From positions 62,001-126,000 of the forward strand of contig CACHVD010000001.1 of NCBI GenBank assembly GCA_902583265.1: a DNA stretch of 64,000 nucleotides, written 5' to 3'. Below, piece after piece: positions 20,594-30,175 of this stretch (position 1 is the stretch's first letter; each line of letters opens with the position of its first letter). The notes below the pieces were generated by a model. The model saw nothing but the letters and a program-made list of their open reading frames with translations. It was not told the origin of the DNA and searched no databases. The DNA comes from an uncultured Prochlorococcus sp. Lineage in GTDB: Bacteria; Cyanobacteriota; Cyanobacteriia; PCC-6307; Cyanobiaceae. Position numbers and translations under genes: made by a program.

Positions 20594-21678
20594 TGTCAAG
20601 GTTTTCAAATAATAAACTTTTTCGTTATTTAGCTGTTTTTTTATTTTTAAATTCTGCGATTCTCCCAGTAAAATCTTCAAGTGCCCTAGCGGCATGGGCT
20701 TTAAAAACTAATGGTGTTTTAGAATTAAGAACCAAATCAAATACAAATTTAAAAGCATATTTTCAGAAAGCCAACAAATTATATGGTGATAGATTCTGGG
20801 TAGATTTCCCTGGAGAATTGAAAAATCCAAGAACAATTAAAGGTAATGGTCCAATAGAAGAGATCAGGTTGGGTAAACCAAGCGATGGTAAAACAAGACT
20901 TGTAATTGAATTCAAGGAGGAAACTTATTTGGCCCCTTTGACTTGGAAAATGGTTGGCTTAGATCAAAATAGGTGGAGAATTAAACTATTTACACCAAAA
21001 TATGTATTTAAGGAGATTGGTGAGGGCTCTGTTGGGAAAAGAATAGAAGTTTTTAAAAAAAATCAAAGCTCAAATTATGTGAGGGAAAAGAATAACTATA
21101 ATTTGCGATTGCCAAAAGTAAAACAAAATAAATTTTCTGTTGTTATCGATCCAGGGCATGGAGGACCTGATCCGGGAGCAATAGGTATTGGCGGTATTAG
21201 GGAATCAGATGTTGTACTCGAGGTTTCCAAAATAGTTAAAAAGTTACTTGCTGAAAAAGGTGTAAAAGTTAGGTTAACTAGAAAAAATGAAGTTGATTTG
21301 GATTTGCCTCCTAGAGTTTCTTTTGCAAACAAAACTGATGCAGATATCTTTGTAAGTATTCATGCGAATGCCTCAAGAGGGAAAAGGCGGGATATTAATG
21401 GGTTAGAAACTTTTTATTTTAGAGGTTGGAGAGGTAGATTACTGGCTAAGAAAATTCAAAAAGAAATTTTAAGAGTTTCCCCCGGTAGTCCTGATCGAGG
21501 TGTTAAACAGGGTAGATTTTATGTAATTAAAAATACTAAGATGCCTGCAGTTCTTGTTGAAATTGGATTTTTAACAGGAAGATTAGATGCAAGAAGACTA
21601 GAAAAAGCTGTTCATCGTAAAAGAGTAGCTTATGCAATTTCAAAAGGCATCCTTGAATATCTTTCTAAGGTAGGGTGA
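20593..21678 (+). CDS. N-acetylmuramoyl-L-alanine amidase (AMIN + Amidase_3)
   Basis: This 361-aa exported cell-wall hydrolase is of the AmiC type. An N-terminal hydrophobic signal (about 10-34) is followed by an AMIN domain (about 35-130) and a zinc-dependent Amidase_3 domain from about 178. Zinc and catalytic motifs are VVIDPGHGGPDPGAIG, the Glu in GGIRESDVVLEV, FVSIHANAS and AVLVEIGFLTG. It cuts the amide bond between MurNAc and the stem peptide, usually in daughter-cell separation. It overlaps murI by 4 bp. Confidence 0.94.
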   Translation: MSRFSNNKLFRYLAVFLFLNSAILPVKSSSALAAWALKTNGVLELRTKSNTNLKAYFQKANKLYGDRFWVDFPGELKNPRTIKGNGPIEEIRLGKPSDGKTRLVIEFKEETYLAPLTWKMVGLDQNRWRIKLFTPKYVFKEIGEGSVGKRIEVFKKNQSSNYVREKNNYNLRLPKVKQNKFSVVIDPGHGGPDPGAIGIGGIRESDVVLEVSKIVKKLLAEKGVKVRLTRKNEVDLDLPPRVSFANKTDADIFVSIHANASRGKRRDINGLETFYFRGWRGRLLAKKIQKEILRVSPGSPDRGVKQGRFYVIKNTKMPAVLVEIGFLTGRLDARRLEKAVHRKRVAYAISKGILEYLSKVG

Positions 21679-22469
21679 AAATTAAAGTAGGTATATTTGA
21701 CAGTGGAATAGGTGGTTTTACTATCCTTAATTCTTTACTAAAAACAAGGAAGGATGTTGAAGTTATTTATTTGGCTGATACAAAAAGAATTCCTTTTGGA
21801 AATAAGAATTATAAAGAGATAAGAGCCATTGCAGAAGAGATTTGCAGTTTTTTTGAAGATAAGTATTTGGATGCACTTTTAATAGCTTGTAACACTACAA
21901 ATGCATGTGCCCTCGATATTCTAGAAAATGACTTGAATATACCTTGCTTTGATCTTATAAACTCAGTATCCGAAATAGTTAATAAAAAAATAATTGGCGT
22001 CTTGGCAACGCAAACAACAATCAGATCATCATTTTATAAAAATGCTATAAATTCTAAAAAGGAGAATTTGAAAATATTACAACAAGAATGTCCAGAATTT
22101 GTATCAGAAATTGAAAAAGAGGAGCTTAATGTTAGTAAATTAAATTATCTTGCTGATTTGTATTTAAGACCACTCTTAAATGAAAATATTGAAGAACTAA
22201 TACTTGGGTGTAGTCATTATCCTTTGATTTTTGACTTTTTAAGAAAAAAAATAGATTCAAATATAAAAATTATTGATCCATCGGAAGCGTTGATAAAAAA
22301 ATTCAATAAAGCTTTTACAATTCCAAAAATTAATCGCTATGAAAGTATTTCTTACGATAATGTAAAATTTTTTGTTACTTCAGAAAAAGATAAATTTTCC
22401 AGAAAAGTAAAATTTTGGCTTGAAATTAATAAAGAAATTAGCGTTGTTAACCTCCGAAGCAATGTTTGA
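21675..22469 (+). CDS. murI: Glutamate racemase
   Basis: This 264-aa cofactor-independent racemase supplies D-glutamate for peptidoglycan. The catalytic acid/base motifs are IFDSGIGGFTIL, LLIACNTTNACAL (first Cys) and LILGCSHYPL (second Cys). The start is GTG at 21675, overlapping the stop of the amidase gene. Its position next to an amidase and near murF and glmU fits a cell-wall role. Confidence 0.96.
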   Translation: MKIKVGIFDSGIGGFTILNSLLKTRKDVEVIYLADTKRIPFGNKNYKEIRAIAEEICSFFEDKYLDALLIACNTTNACALDILENDLNIPCFDLINSVSEIVNKKIIGVLATQTTIRSSFYKNAINSKKENLKILQQECPEFVSEIEKEELNVSKLNYLADLYLRPLLNENIEELILGCSHYPLIFDFLRKKIDSNIKIIDPSEALIKKFNKAFTIPKINRYESISYDNVKFFVTSEKDKFSRKVKFWLEINKEISVVNLRSNV

Positions 22470-22496
22470 TTACTTAATATATAAAAGAGGTCAATC

Positions 22497-23468
22497 ATGA
22501 ACAAAGTTACAGAACTACTACAACCAGTTGAAAATGATCTTGATGATCTTATTCTTGAGCTGAAAAATTTAATAGGAGCTGGTCATCCAATTCTTCAAGC
22601 CGCAGCAGAACATCTTTTTAGTGCGGGAGGAAAAAGATTGAGACCGGGGATCGTTTTGTTAATTTCAAAAGCAATATCTCCTGAATTCAGTTTAAAAAGT
22701 AAACATAAAAGGCTTGCTGAAATAACTGAAATGATTCATACAGCGTCATTAGTCCACGATGATGTTGTTGATGAAGCCTCTACGAGAAGAGGAGTAGATA
22801 CTGTTCATAGTAGATTTAATACTCGAGTTGCTGTTTTGGCAGGTGACTTTCTATTCGCTCAAGCAAGTTGGCACTTGGCAAACCTTGATAATGTCAAAGT
22901 GGTTAAATTACTTAGTAGAGTAATAATGGATTTAGCTGAAGGTGAAATTAAACAAAATTTAAACAGATTTGATTCGGCTCAATCTTTTTCAAAATACATA
23001 AACAAAAGCTACTGTAAAACTGCATCTTTAATCGCTAATAGTTGTAAAGCAGCTGGGGTTTTGAGTGATCTTAGCGATGACAAATTAAATTTGCTATATG
23101 ACTTTGGTAAAAACATCGGTCTAGCTTTTCAAGTAGTTGATGATATTCTTGACTTTACTGGGAACGATAAACAACTTGGAAAGCCTGCTATAAGTGATCT
23201 TGCTAGTGGATATCTTACTGCGCCAGTTTTATATGCCTTAGAAGAGAATAAGAAATTGTCTGTTCTTATAAATAGAGAACTTGCTGAAAAAGATGATTTA
23301 GATAATGCTCTTGACATCATTATGAATTCTAAAGCAATTAAAAGTTCTAGAAAATTAGCTGAGGATTTTGCAATGCGTTCTAAAGAAGCAATTGTTTGGA
23401 TTCCTGACTCAGAGTACAAGAGAGCGTTAATGGCTTTACCAGAATTTGTTCTTGGCCGTCTTTATTAA
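22497..23468 (+). CDS. sds: Polyprenyl (solanesyl-type) diphosphate synthase
   Basis: This trans-prenyltransferase of 323 aa has the first Asp-rich motif HDDVVDEASTRRG and the second DDILDFTGN, with GGKRLRPGIVLL near the N terminus. Small residues ahead of the first motif (HTASLVHDD) fit a long-chain product such as solanesyl diphosphate for the plastoquinone side chain. The exact chain length cannot be read with certainty. It follows murI by 27 bp and starts with ATG after a GAGGT-like site. Confidence 0.93.
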   Translation: MNKVTELLQPVENDLDDLILELKNLIGAGHPILQAAAEHLFSAGGKRLRPGIVLLISKAISPEFSLKSKHKRLAEITEMIHTASLVHDDVVDEASTRRGVDTVHSRFNTRVAVLAGDFLFAQASWHLANLDNVKVVKLLSRVIMDLAEGEIKQNLNRFDSAQSFSKYINKSYCKTASLIANSCKAAGVLSDLSDDKLNLLYDFGKNIGLAFQVVDDILDFTGNDKQLGKPAISDLASGYLTAPVLYALEENKKLSVLINRELAEKDDLDNALDIIMNSKAIKSSRKLAEDFAMRSKEAIVWIPDSEYKRALMALPEFVLGRLY

Positions 23469-23560
23469 ATTTATTAAAAAAAGTTTTCAGCTAAATTATT
23501 ATTAAAATTTTTGAAAACCATAATTTTTTCGTCTAGGTTTATTAAGCATCAATCTATTTA

Positions 23561-25543
23561 ATGTCATTAGATAAAAAAAATTCAATTAATAACATCCTTG
23601 AAGAAAGTAGAATTTTCCAGCCTTCAAAAAAATTTGTAGAAAACTCAAATATCAGATCTCAAAAAGAATTTATTAGTTTAAAAAAACAAGCCTTAGATAA
23701 TCCTATTGAATTTTGGGAATCTTATGCAAAATCTGAAATAGATTGGTTTGCGCCATTTGAAACTGTATTAGATAGTGAAAACGCCCCCTTTTTTAAGTGG
23801 TTTAAAGAAGGGAAAATTAATATCACATACAATTGCTTAGATAGACATATTAAAAAAGGACTTGGAGCAAAAACTGCGCTCATATGGGAAGGTGAACCTG
23901 GTGATAGTAAAAAATATACTTATGAAGAACTCCTTAAAGAGGTATGTAAAGCAGCTAATGCATTAAAAGAAATTGGAGTAAAAAAAGGTGATTTGGTATG
24001 TATTTACATGCCAATGATTCCTGAGGCTATGTTTGCGATGTTAGCTTGTGCAAGGATTGGCGCTCCCCATTCAGTTGTCTTTGGGGGATTTTCTGCAGAA
24101 GCCTTGAAGGATAGATTAATTGATGGAAATGCCAAATTTATTATCACAGCAGATGGCGGTTTTAGAAAAGATAAGGTGATTGAGCTTAAGAATGCAGTTG
24201 ACGCAGCAATTGAAGGTGGAGCAGATAAAATTGTTGAAAAGGTAATTGTTGTTCAAAGGACTAAAAAAAATATTTCTATGGTAAAAAAAAGGGATTTTTG
24301 GTGGCACGAATTATTGAAAGATCAAAATAATTGGTGTGAACCCGAAATCATGAACAGTGAAGATAGACTTTTTATTCTTTATACTTCAGGTTCTACAGGT
24401 AAACCTAAAGGCGTAGTTCACACTACAGGTGGTTATAATCTTTGGTCCCATTTGACATTTAAGTGGATTTTTGATTTAAAGGATGATGATATTTACTGGT
24501 GCACAGCTGATGTTGGCTGGATCACGGGCCATAGTTACATAGTTTATGGGCCTTTATCTAATGGGGCTACAACCCTAATGTTTGAAGGGGTTCCAAGGCC
24601 TTCTAATTTAGGAGCTTTTTGGGAAATTGTTCAGAAATATAAAGTCTCGATTTTTTATACTGCTCCAACAGCAATAAGAGCATTTATGAAGTCGGGACGT
24701 GAAATTCCTGATAAATATAATTTAGAGAGTCTTAGACTTTTGGGTACGGTCGGAGAACCAATTAATCCTGAAGCATGGATTTGGTACAAAGAGGTTATTG
24801 GTAAAAATAAATGTCCCATAGTTGATACTTGGTGGCAAACCGAAACAGGCGGTGTGATGATAAGCCCTTTGCCAGGAGTTGTTGCAACAAAGCCAGGTTC
24901 AGCTACCTATCCTTTACCTGGCATTGAAGTTGAAGTTGTCGATAGAAATGGAAAAAAGGTAATGTAAAATGAGGGTGGTTATTTAATTATTAAAAAGCCT
25001 TGGCCTGGAATGATGAGAACAATTCATGGGAATCCACAAAGATACTTGGATAGTTATTGGGAGTATATTCCTTTTAAAGGAGAAAGCTATGTTTATTTCG
25101 CTGGAGATGGAGCTCGCATTGATGAAGATGGATATATATGGATTATGGGGAGAGTTGATGATGTTATAAGTGTTTCAGGCCATCGGTTAGGAACAATGGA
25201 GATAGAGTCTGCTTTGGTAAGTCATAAATCAGTAGCTGAAGCTGCTGTGGTAGGAAGAAGAGATGATCTTAAAGGTGAGGTTATAGTTGCTTTTGTATCT
25301 CTAGAGAAAGATGTAAATACTTCTTCGGAATTTGTAGAGGAATTAAAAAAACATGTTGTTAAAGAAATTGGAATTATCGCAAAGCCAGAAAAAATAATAA
25401 TTTCTGAATCTCTTCCTAAAACACGAAGCGGAAAAATTATGAGGAGAATTTTGAGATCTTTAGCTTCTGGAGAAAAAATCAGTGGAGATATAAGTACGCT
25501 TGAAGATAGTTCTGTTTTGGAAAAGTTGAAAGAAACCGCTTAA
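23561..25543 (+). pseudogene. acs: Acetyl-CoA synthetase gene interrupted by an in-frame TAA
   Basis: The frame encodes a complete AMP-forming acetyl-CoA synthetase of about 660 codons (acetate + ATP + CoA to acetyl-CoA), but codon 469 (24965-24967) is TAA. Before it lie the N-terminal domain and the ATP-binding loop [19 protein letters not shown], with the acetate-site WWQTETGG. After it the same frame continues without shift: [17 protein letters not shown], then the hinge region [15 protein letters not shown], and the catalytic-lysine motif [12 protein letters not shown]. One substitution (most simply GAA to TAA) explains the break. The truncated product would lack the mobile C-terminal domain needed for both half reactions. 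Sequencing error or readthrough is not excluded. Confidence 0.9.
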
Positions 25544-26262
25544 TCTGATTCATCAATTAAACGGGAAATTTTTTTTATAGTTTTTCTTTTAAAATCATCA
25601 TCAGCCCAATCTCCCAATAAATTTTCTCTTAATCCTGCACTTGCTATTGTAGTGTGCGTACCTTTTAATATTATCCCCTTAGTATTATCTTCTTTTCGTG
25701 CTTTAAGACGAGAAAGTAATTTATCTGTTTGATCTAATTCATCCGTGTTAAATTTTATTAGGAAGTTATTTTTTTGATTATAAGTTTTTTCAATTATTCG
25801 TAAAGTACGCTCAGGACTTGGGCTAAATTCACTATTAAATTCCAATTTTTGGGCAATTTGTTTCAATAATGGGATTGATTTGTTGGCACTGAAATTATTA
25901 AAACTGATTGATATGAATTTCTCGCAATTTCTTCCTCCATCAGGAGAAATTAAATGAAGTTTACAGCCTAGACTATGACCAATTCTAATTGAAGGAATTG
26001 CTACACCTATTCTTTTAGATAATGATATTTTGCAATTTTTAAAATCTTTCCATGCTTTAATAGCAAGTTGTTGGTGATCAAATTGTGGAGTGTATTTGTA
26101 AGCATGTACTGCATAGTTTGTATTAATTAAGCTTTCTATGAATCTTCTATAAGTTAAGTCTGGTTTAGACGCAAGATAACTTCCACCTATAAATTCCACA
26201 ATTTTCTTAGGATTTGGAGGCCAATAACAAAAAGTATTAAATTGATATTTTGTAAAAGTCAT
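25540..26262 (-). CDS. DUF1350 family alpha/beta-hydrolase-like protein
   Basis: This 240-aa protein is of the DUF1350 type found in cyanobacteria and plants. [20 protein letters not shown] near the N terminus and [14 protein letters not shown] (a GHSLG nucleophile elbow) suggest an alpha/beta-hydrolase fold. The acid and histidine of a triad are not obvious to me. It is convergent with acs, sharing 4 bp at the stops. Substrate unknown. Confidence 0.82.
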   Translation of the reverse strand: MTFTKYQFNTFCYWPPNPKKIVEFIGGSYLASKPDLTYRRFIESLINTNYAVHAYKYTPQFDHQQLAIKAWKDFKNCKISLSKRIGVAIPSIRIGHSLGCKLHLISPDGGRNCEKFISISFNNFSANKSIPLLKQIAQKLEFNSEFSPSPERTLRIIEKTYNQKNNFLIKFNTDELDQTDKLLSRLKARKEDNTKGIILKGTHTTIASAGLRENLLGDWADDDFKRKTIKKISRLIDESD

Positions 26263-26383
26263 TATATTTTTTTAAATCTCAGAGGATTTTAAAAAATTAT
26301 TTTCTAATCAAATTTTTAATTTATATTAATTTAAAAGATATTTTTATTAAATGCGTCAAGATAAATGAAAGTCTTTCAACTAA

Positions 26384-27163
26384 TTGGAACTATTTAACAA
26401 AAAAGAATTAAATCAATTGGATTTTCTTCAAGATCAAATTAATAGTGAACCTTTCGAAGAAAGTGTGGCTAATCAAAATAAAAAAATTGAAAAGATTTTA
26501 ATTCTTGATACTGAAACAACAGGTTTAGATGAAAATAAAAATGAAGTGATAGAGATAGGGGCTATTTTGTTTGATGTATCTCATAAATGTGTACTTTCAC
26601 AAGTCTCATTTTTATTCCCAGTTAATAGTAATGAAGCAGAAGATGTAAATGGTATTTCTGCAGAAGTAACTAATATCCCTCAACCATGGCAAGATGGAAT
26701 GAATTTCTTTTTAAAACTTGTAGATTATTCCGATTTCATCGTCGCTCATAATGTAGAATTTGATAAGAAATGGTTTGGAAAAGGAAGATTACCTAAGCTT
26801 AATAAAAAATGGATATGCAGTTTAGAAAATATTAATTGGTCTTTTAAAAAATCACTTAAAGCAAGACCCTCAGTAACTGATCTAGCCCTTTGTTTTTCAA
26901 TACCAGTTTGGAATTTACATAGAGCTTTATCTGATTGCTTTTATTTATCTGAGGTCTTGAAAAAATGCGACAACTTAGAGGAACTTTTACTTAAAGCTAC
27001 TGAACCGAGGTTCTTATACAAGGCTTTGGTTAGTTATGAAGAAAGGTCTTTAGCTAAAAATGCTGGGTTCAGATGGAATAGTCCTGTGCAAGGAGCTTGG
27101 TCAAGAAAATTAACTATTGATGAGGCAAATAATCTTGATTTTAGAGTAGAGATTTTGAATTGA
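26384..27163 (+). CDS. DEDDh-family 3'-5' exonuclease (DnaQ-like)
   Basis: The 259-aa protein contains an exonuclease domain at about 33-195: LILDTETTGLDENKNEVIEIGA (first DE), AHNVEFDKKWF (middle Asp), and HRALSDC (final His and Asp). This is the DEDDh arrangement of the DNA polymerase III epsilon family. The C-terminal 50 residues (YKALVSYEERSLAKNAGFRW...) form an extra segment seen in several cyanobacterial members. A TTG start at 26384 is used; the start is uncertain. Whether it proofreads DNA or acts on RNA is unknown. Confidence 0.88.
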   Translation: MELFNKKELNQLDFLQDQINSEPFEESVANQNKKIEKILILDTETTGLDENKNEVIEIGAILFDVSHKCVLSQVSFLFPVNSNEAEDVNGISAEVTNIPQPWQDGMNFFLKLVDYSDFIVAHNVEFDKKWFGKGRLPKLNKKWICSLENINWSFKKSLKARPSVTDLALCFSIPVWNLHRALSDCFYLSEVLKKCDNLEELLLKATEPRFLYKALVSYEERSLAKNAGFRWNSPVQGAWSRKLTIDEANNLDFRVEILN

Positions 27164-27193
27164 TATTTAATAATCTTTTGATTGAGAAAATAT

Positions 27194-27616
27194 TTAGTGC
27201 ATCTCACAAGGCATCCATTTATTACCCATTTTATGTGCTCCAATACATCCATATTTTGAGGCAGCCTTTTCAGCCTCTTATTTCGTGTTAAATAGATCTT
27301 GCATTTTATTTCCCTTATTTAAGTTTGAAATTTGTTTACCATGATTATGATGATTGTTTTGAGAATTTGGTGAATACTCCCATATACCCATAGTATTAAC
27401 ACCGGCAGAGATAATACCCATCCCGACTACTGATAAATTAACTATTCCCATTGCTACTGCACCAAAAGAAAATACACCCATTGGGACTACCCCAATACTT
27501 ATTACTCCCATTGGTACTATTCCTATTGAAACTATACCAAGAGGTGCTATTCCAAAAGCAATTTTTTTGGGTTTTGTACCGCAATGCTGATTCTCTTTAC
27601 TTTTATTAATTCCCAA
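27194..27616 (-). pseudogene. Glycine-pentad repeat + DUF3721-like gene interrupted by TAA
   Basis: The frame has 112 codons, a TAA at 27278-27280, then 27 more in-frame codons to the next stop. Residues about 23-78 are eleven hydrophobic pentads ending in Gly (IVSIG, IVPMG, VISIG, VVPMG, VFSFG ...), with a weak ten-residue superperiod alternating PMG and SxG. A hydrophilic His/Asn linker follows. After the TAA comes EAEKAASKYGCIGAHKMGNK then WMPCEMH, a clear DUF3721-type tail with two Cys. The join reads ...DLFNTK-stop-EAEKAA, so a sense codon such as CAA most likely mutated. The start is TTG at 27616. Function is unknown. Confidence 0.72.
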
Positions 27617-27714
27617 TAGTTTTTCTAAATGTTAAGTTAAAATTGTCTCACAGAATAACCAATCAAGGATTAATTTCTAGATGAATTAAAAATTTTGAAT
27701 TATTTTTTAGAACT

Positions 27715-28995
27715 TTGAATAACTTAAAAAATCTAAGAGGAACAGTAGACCTATTTCCTGATCAATTAATAAAGTGGCAAAACGTTGAGAAAGTTGTATT
27801 GCAGCAGCTTTCGAGAGCATCAATCAAAGAAATAAGAACACCAATATTGGAAATGACCGAATTATTTATAAGAGGAATTGGTGAAGGAACAGATGTTGTT
27901 AGTAAGGAAATGTATACATTTCTTGATAGGGGTGAGAGATCCTGCACTCTCAGACCTGAAGGAACCGCCTCCGTCGCACGAGCGTTAATACAAAATGGAA
28001 TATCATCTAATCCACTTCAAAAACTTTGGTACATGGGTCCTATGTTTCGATACGAAAGACCTCAAGCAGGCAGACAAAGACAGTTTCATCAGTTAGGTGT
28101 TGAGTTTATAGGGCATGATTCAGTTAGAAGCGATGTTGAAATTATTGCTTTAGCTTGGGATATGTTAGATAAATTAGGAATAAAAGAACTCAATCTTGAA
28201 ATTAATACGTTAGGTGATACTAATGACAGATCAAATTTTCAAAAATCCTTTTTAGAATGGCTAGAAATAAACAAAGATTCTCTAGATTTAGATTCTCAGA
28301 ATAGGATTACTAAAAATCCTTTGAGGATTTTGGATTCAAAGAATATTCAAACAAAAAAAGCTCTTAAAAATGCACCAAGATTATTTAATTATTTGTCTGA
28401 AAAAAGTCATAAGAGATATTCAGAATTAAAAAAACAATTAGAAGTTTTAAAAATACCTTACGTGGAAAATTTTAATTTAGTAAGGGGTTTAGATTATTAC
28501 ACCCATACTGCTTTTGAAATTACTAGTAGGGCTTTAGGTTCCCAAGCTACAGTTTGCGGGGGAGGAAGATACGATAATTTAATTAAACAAATGGGGGGGC
28601 CAAATACCCCGGCAATTGGTTTTGCTATTGGTCTAGAAAGATTAATTTTACTAGCAGGAAAAGAGCTTGAGGTTCCTAGAAATACTGATATTTATATTAT
28701 TAATCAAGGCCTAATTGCTGAGTCATTAGCTATGGATTTATCCAGAAAATTAAGAAATTATGATTTGATCGTTGAGTTAGATTTAAGTGGAGCCTCATTT
28801 TCTAAACAATTTAAAAAGGCAAATAAACTAAAATCTAAAAGTATTATTGTAATTGGTGATGATGAGGCAGCCAAAAAGGAATTTTTAATAAGACTCTTTG
28901 ATCAATCAGGTAATGGGAATAAAGAAGAGGTTATACCTTTTGAGAATAATATTGAATTGGAAAAATGGATAAATAACAATTTACTTGCAAAGTGA
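27715..28995 (+). CDS. hisS: Histidyl-tRNA synthetase
   Basis: This class II synthetase of 426 aa charges tRNA-His. Motif 2 region MFRYERPQAGRQRQFHQLG and the histidine-binding LVRGLDYYTHTAFEI are intact, as is CGGGRYDNLIKQMGG near motif 3. A C-terminal anticodon-binding domain begins around 325. The start is TTG at 27715, giving MNNLKNLRGTVDLFPD, which is the expected N terminus. The next gene overlaps its stop by 4 bp. Confidence 0.97.
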   Translation: MNNLKNLRGTVDLFPDQLIKWQNVEKVVLQQLSRASIKEIRTPILEMTELFIRGIGEGTDVVSKEMYTFLDRGERSCTLRPEGTASVARALIQNGISSNPLQKLWYMGPMFRYERPQAGRQRQFHQLGVEFIGHDSVRSDVEIIALAWDMLDKLGIKELNLEINTLGDTNDRSNFQKSFLEWLEINKDSLDLDSQNRITKNPLRILDSKNIQTKKALKNAPRLFNYLSEKSHKRYSELKKQLEVLKIPYVENFNLVRGLDYYTHTAFEITSRALGSQATVCGGGRYDNLIKQMGGPNTPAIGFAIGLERLILLAGKELEVPRNTDIYIINQGLIAESLAMDLSRKLRNYDLIVELDLSGASFSKQFKKANKLKSKSIIVIGDDEAAKKEFLIRLFDQSGNGNKEEVIPFENNIELEKWINNNLLAK

Positions 28996-29285
28996 TGCTC
29001 TTACAGTTTGTGATAATTTTTCTTTTTATATTTATTTTCATTTATTTAAGGAATTTTCTTAGATTGAATAGAAAACAAAAAGTTTTGAAGGCTAAAAAAT
29101 TAACAACTTTCAATAAAAAGAATCTTAATAACTGGATGAATTTAACTAAAAAAGAAAGATATAACTTATCTAAACAAGATTCTGTTAACTATATGGATAG
29201 AAGAAAACTTTTATTAGACGAAATTAGATCTGAATATAAGAAAATATCTAGAAAAAATTCTGAGCGGAATATTAAGAAAAAATAA
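28992..29285 (+). CDS. Small basic single-pass membrane protein
   Basis: This 97-aa protein has one N-terminal hydrophobic helix (about 3-20, rich in Phe and Ile) followed by a very basic cytoplasmic-type tail (many Lys and Arg, RKQKVLKAKKL ... NIKKK). No family recognised. Its ATG overlaps the hisS stop (ATGA), and the next gene begins 2 bp after its end, so the three are one transcription unit. Confidence 0.78.
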   Translation: MMLLQFVIIFLFIFIFIYLRNFLRLNRKQKVLKAKKLTTFNKKNLNNWMNLTKKERYNLSKQDSVNYMDRRKLLLDEIRSEYKKISRKNSERNIKKK

Positions 29286-29287
29286 TT

Positions 29288-29587
29288 ATGGAAAATTACT
29301 GGACTTCGAATAAAACCATAAATGGATTGAGACATTTTGTTTTAGTAAATGAGACTAAAGAAAAAGGAGATATTAGCTTTTTAATGGTTTCTGTCCTTGA
29401 TTCTGAAATTAACTTAACAACTACATACGACGAATTAATAAATGGTGGAAATTGGCAAAAGGGTTGGATCAATCTTTCAAAGCATCAATCGATTACAGAA
29501 GAATATCGTAGCTATAAATCTACAAATAAAGGTGAGGGTGCAGATGAGATATTCATAAATGCAGATTCTTTATTTAATATTTCTTAA
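29288..29587 (+). CDS. TIGR02450-type Trp-rich small protein
   Basis: The 99-aa product shows the pattern of the small Trp-rich TIGR02450 family: YWTSNKTINGLRHFVLVNE, then FLMVSVLDSEINLTTTYDEL and NWQKGWINL. Function is unknown for the family. It lies 2 bp downstream of the small membrane-protein gene and 293 bp after hisS. Confidence 0.78.
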   Translation: MENYWTSNKTINGLRHFVLVNETKEKGDISFLMVSVLDSEINLTTTYDELINGGNWQKGWINLSKHQSITEEYRSYKSTNKGEGADEIFINADSLFNIS

Positions 29588-29723
29588 ATTGATATAAATC
29601 TTTCAAGTCTTTTTTCTCTGTAAATACTAGGTTTTTTGTTATTTAATAATTATTTAAAAGTTTTACCCCTTTCAAAAAAATAAGATTAACGTTATCAAGG
29701 ATTAATAATATTTACTTTATTCA

Positions 29724-29957
29724 ATGTTAGGGGATATGTGGAGCTCATCTGAGTTGACCGCGGAACAACTAGGAATAACTGAAATTAAACTTTCTTTTTT
29801 ACGTGAAAATGGAATCCTTAAGCCAGGGATTCATTGGAAAAGCTCTCCACTAGGTCAGAAAAAACCTTGGAAACCCAAAGCGCTATACAATATAAAAATG
29901 TGCAAAAAAATAATTAATAAATTTTATTCTGAAGAAAACTATAATATTGCAGCCTAA
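29724..29957 (+). CDS. Small helix-turn-helix-like protein
   Basis: This 77-aa basic protein contains SSELTAEQLGITEIKLSFLR followed by ENGILKPGIHWK and a KPWKPKALYNI segment. The first part looks like a helix-turn-helix of the excisionase/MerR type, and GILKPGIHW resembles the wing of such proteins. The start could be the ATG at 29724 or the one four codons later (MWSS). DNA binding is inferred, not shown. Confidence 0.6.
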   Translation: MLGDMWSSSELTAEQLGITEIKLSFLRENGILKPGIHWKSSPLGQKKPWKPKALYNIKMCKKIINKFYSEENYNIAA

Positions 29958-29998
29958 AAAATATTTTATTTATTGATTTGGAAAAATAAATATAAATT

Positions 29999-30175
29999 TT
30001 ATTCTATTAGATTTTCATCCTTACACTCAATTAGAGTATTTTGCAAAGTTGGATATAAGTTAATCATATTTATATATTGTTTTGATTTTCTGTATGATTT
30101 CGCAGCCTTTTTGTAATGAACTTCAGATTTCATTTCTAGTGAAAATTTTCTAGAAGACTCTTGAGAAGTAGTCAT
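29999..30175 (-). CDS. Possible small protein, 58 aa
   Basis: This ATG-initiated frame of 58 codons encodes MTTSQESSRKFSLEMKSEVH followed by a basic middle (YKKAAKSYRKSKQY) and an acidic end. It fills most of the space between the helix-turn-helix gene and the pcbA promoter region. No family is recognised and no strong ribosome-binding site is visible, so it could also be a chance frame. Confidence 0.4.
   Translation of the reverse strand: MTTSQESSRKFSLEMKSEVHYKKAAKSYRKSKQYINMINLYPTLQNTLIECKDENLIE

Noticed and set aside
27762-27947. Minus-strand open frames inside hisS, aroA, SulP, psb-like and other genes
   Set aside because: These frames lie opposite well-conserved genes in AT-rich DNA, have no ribosome-binding sites and show no recognisable protein features; they are coding shadows.
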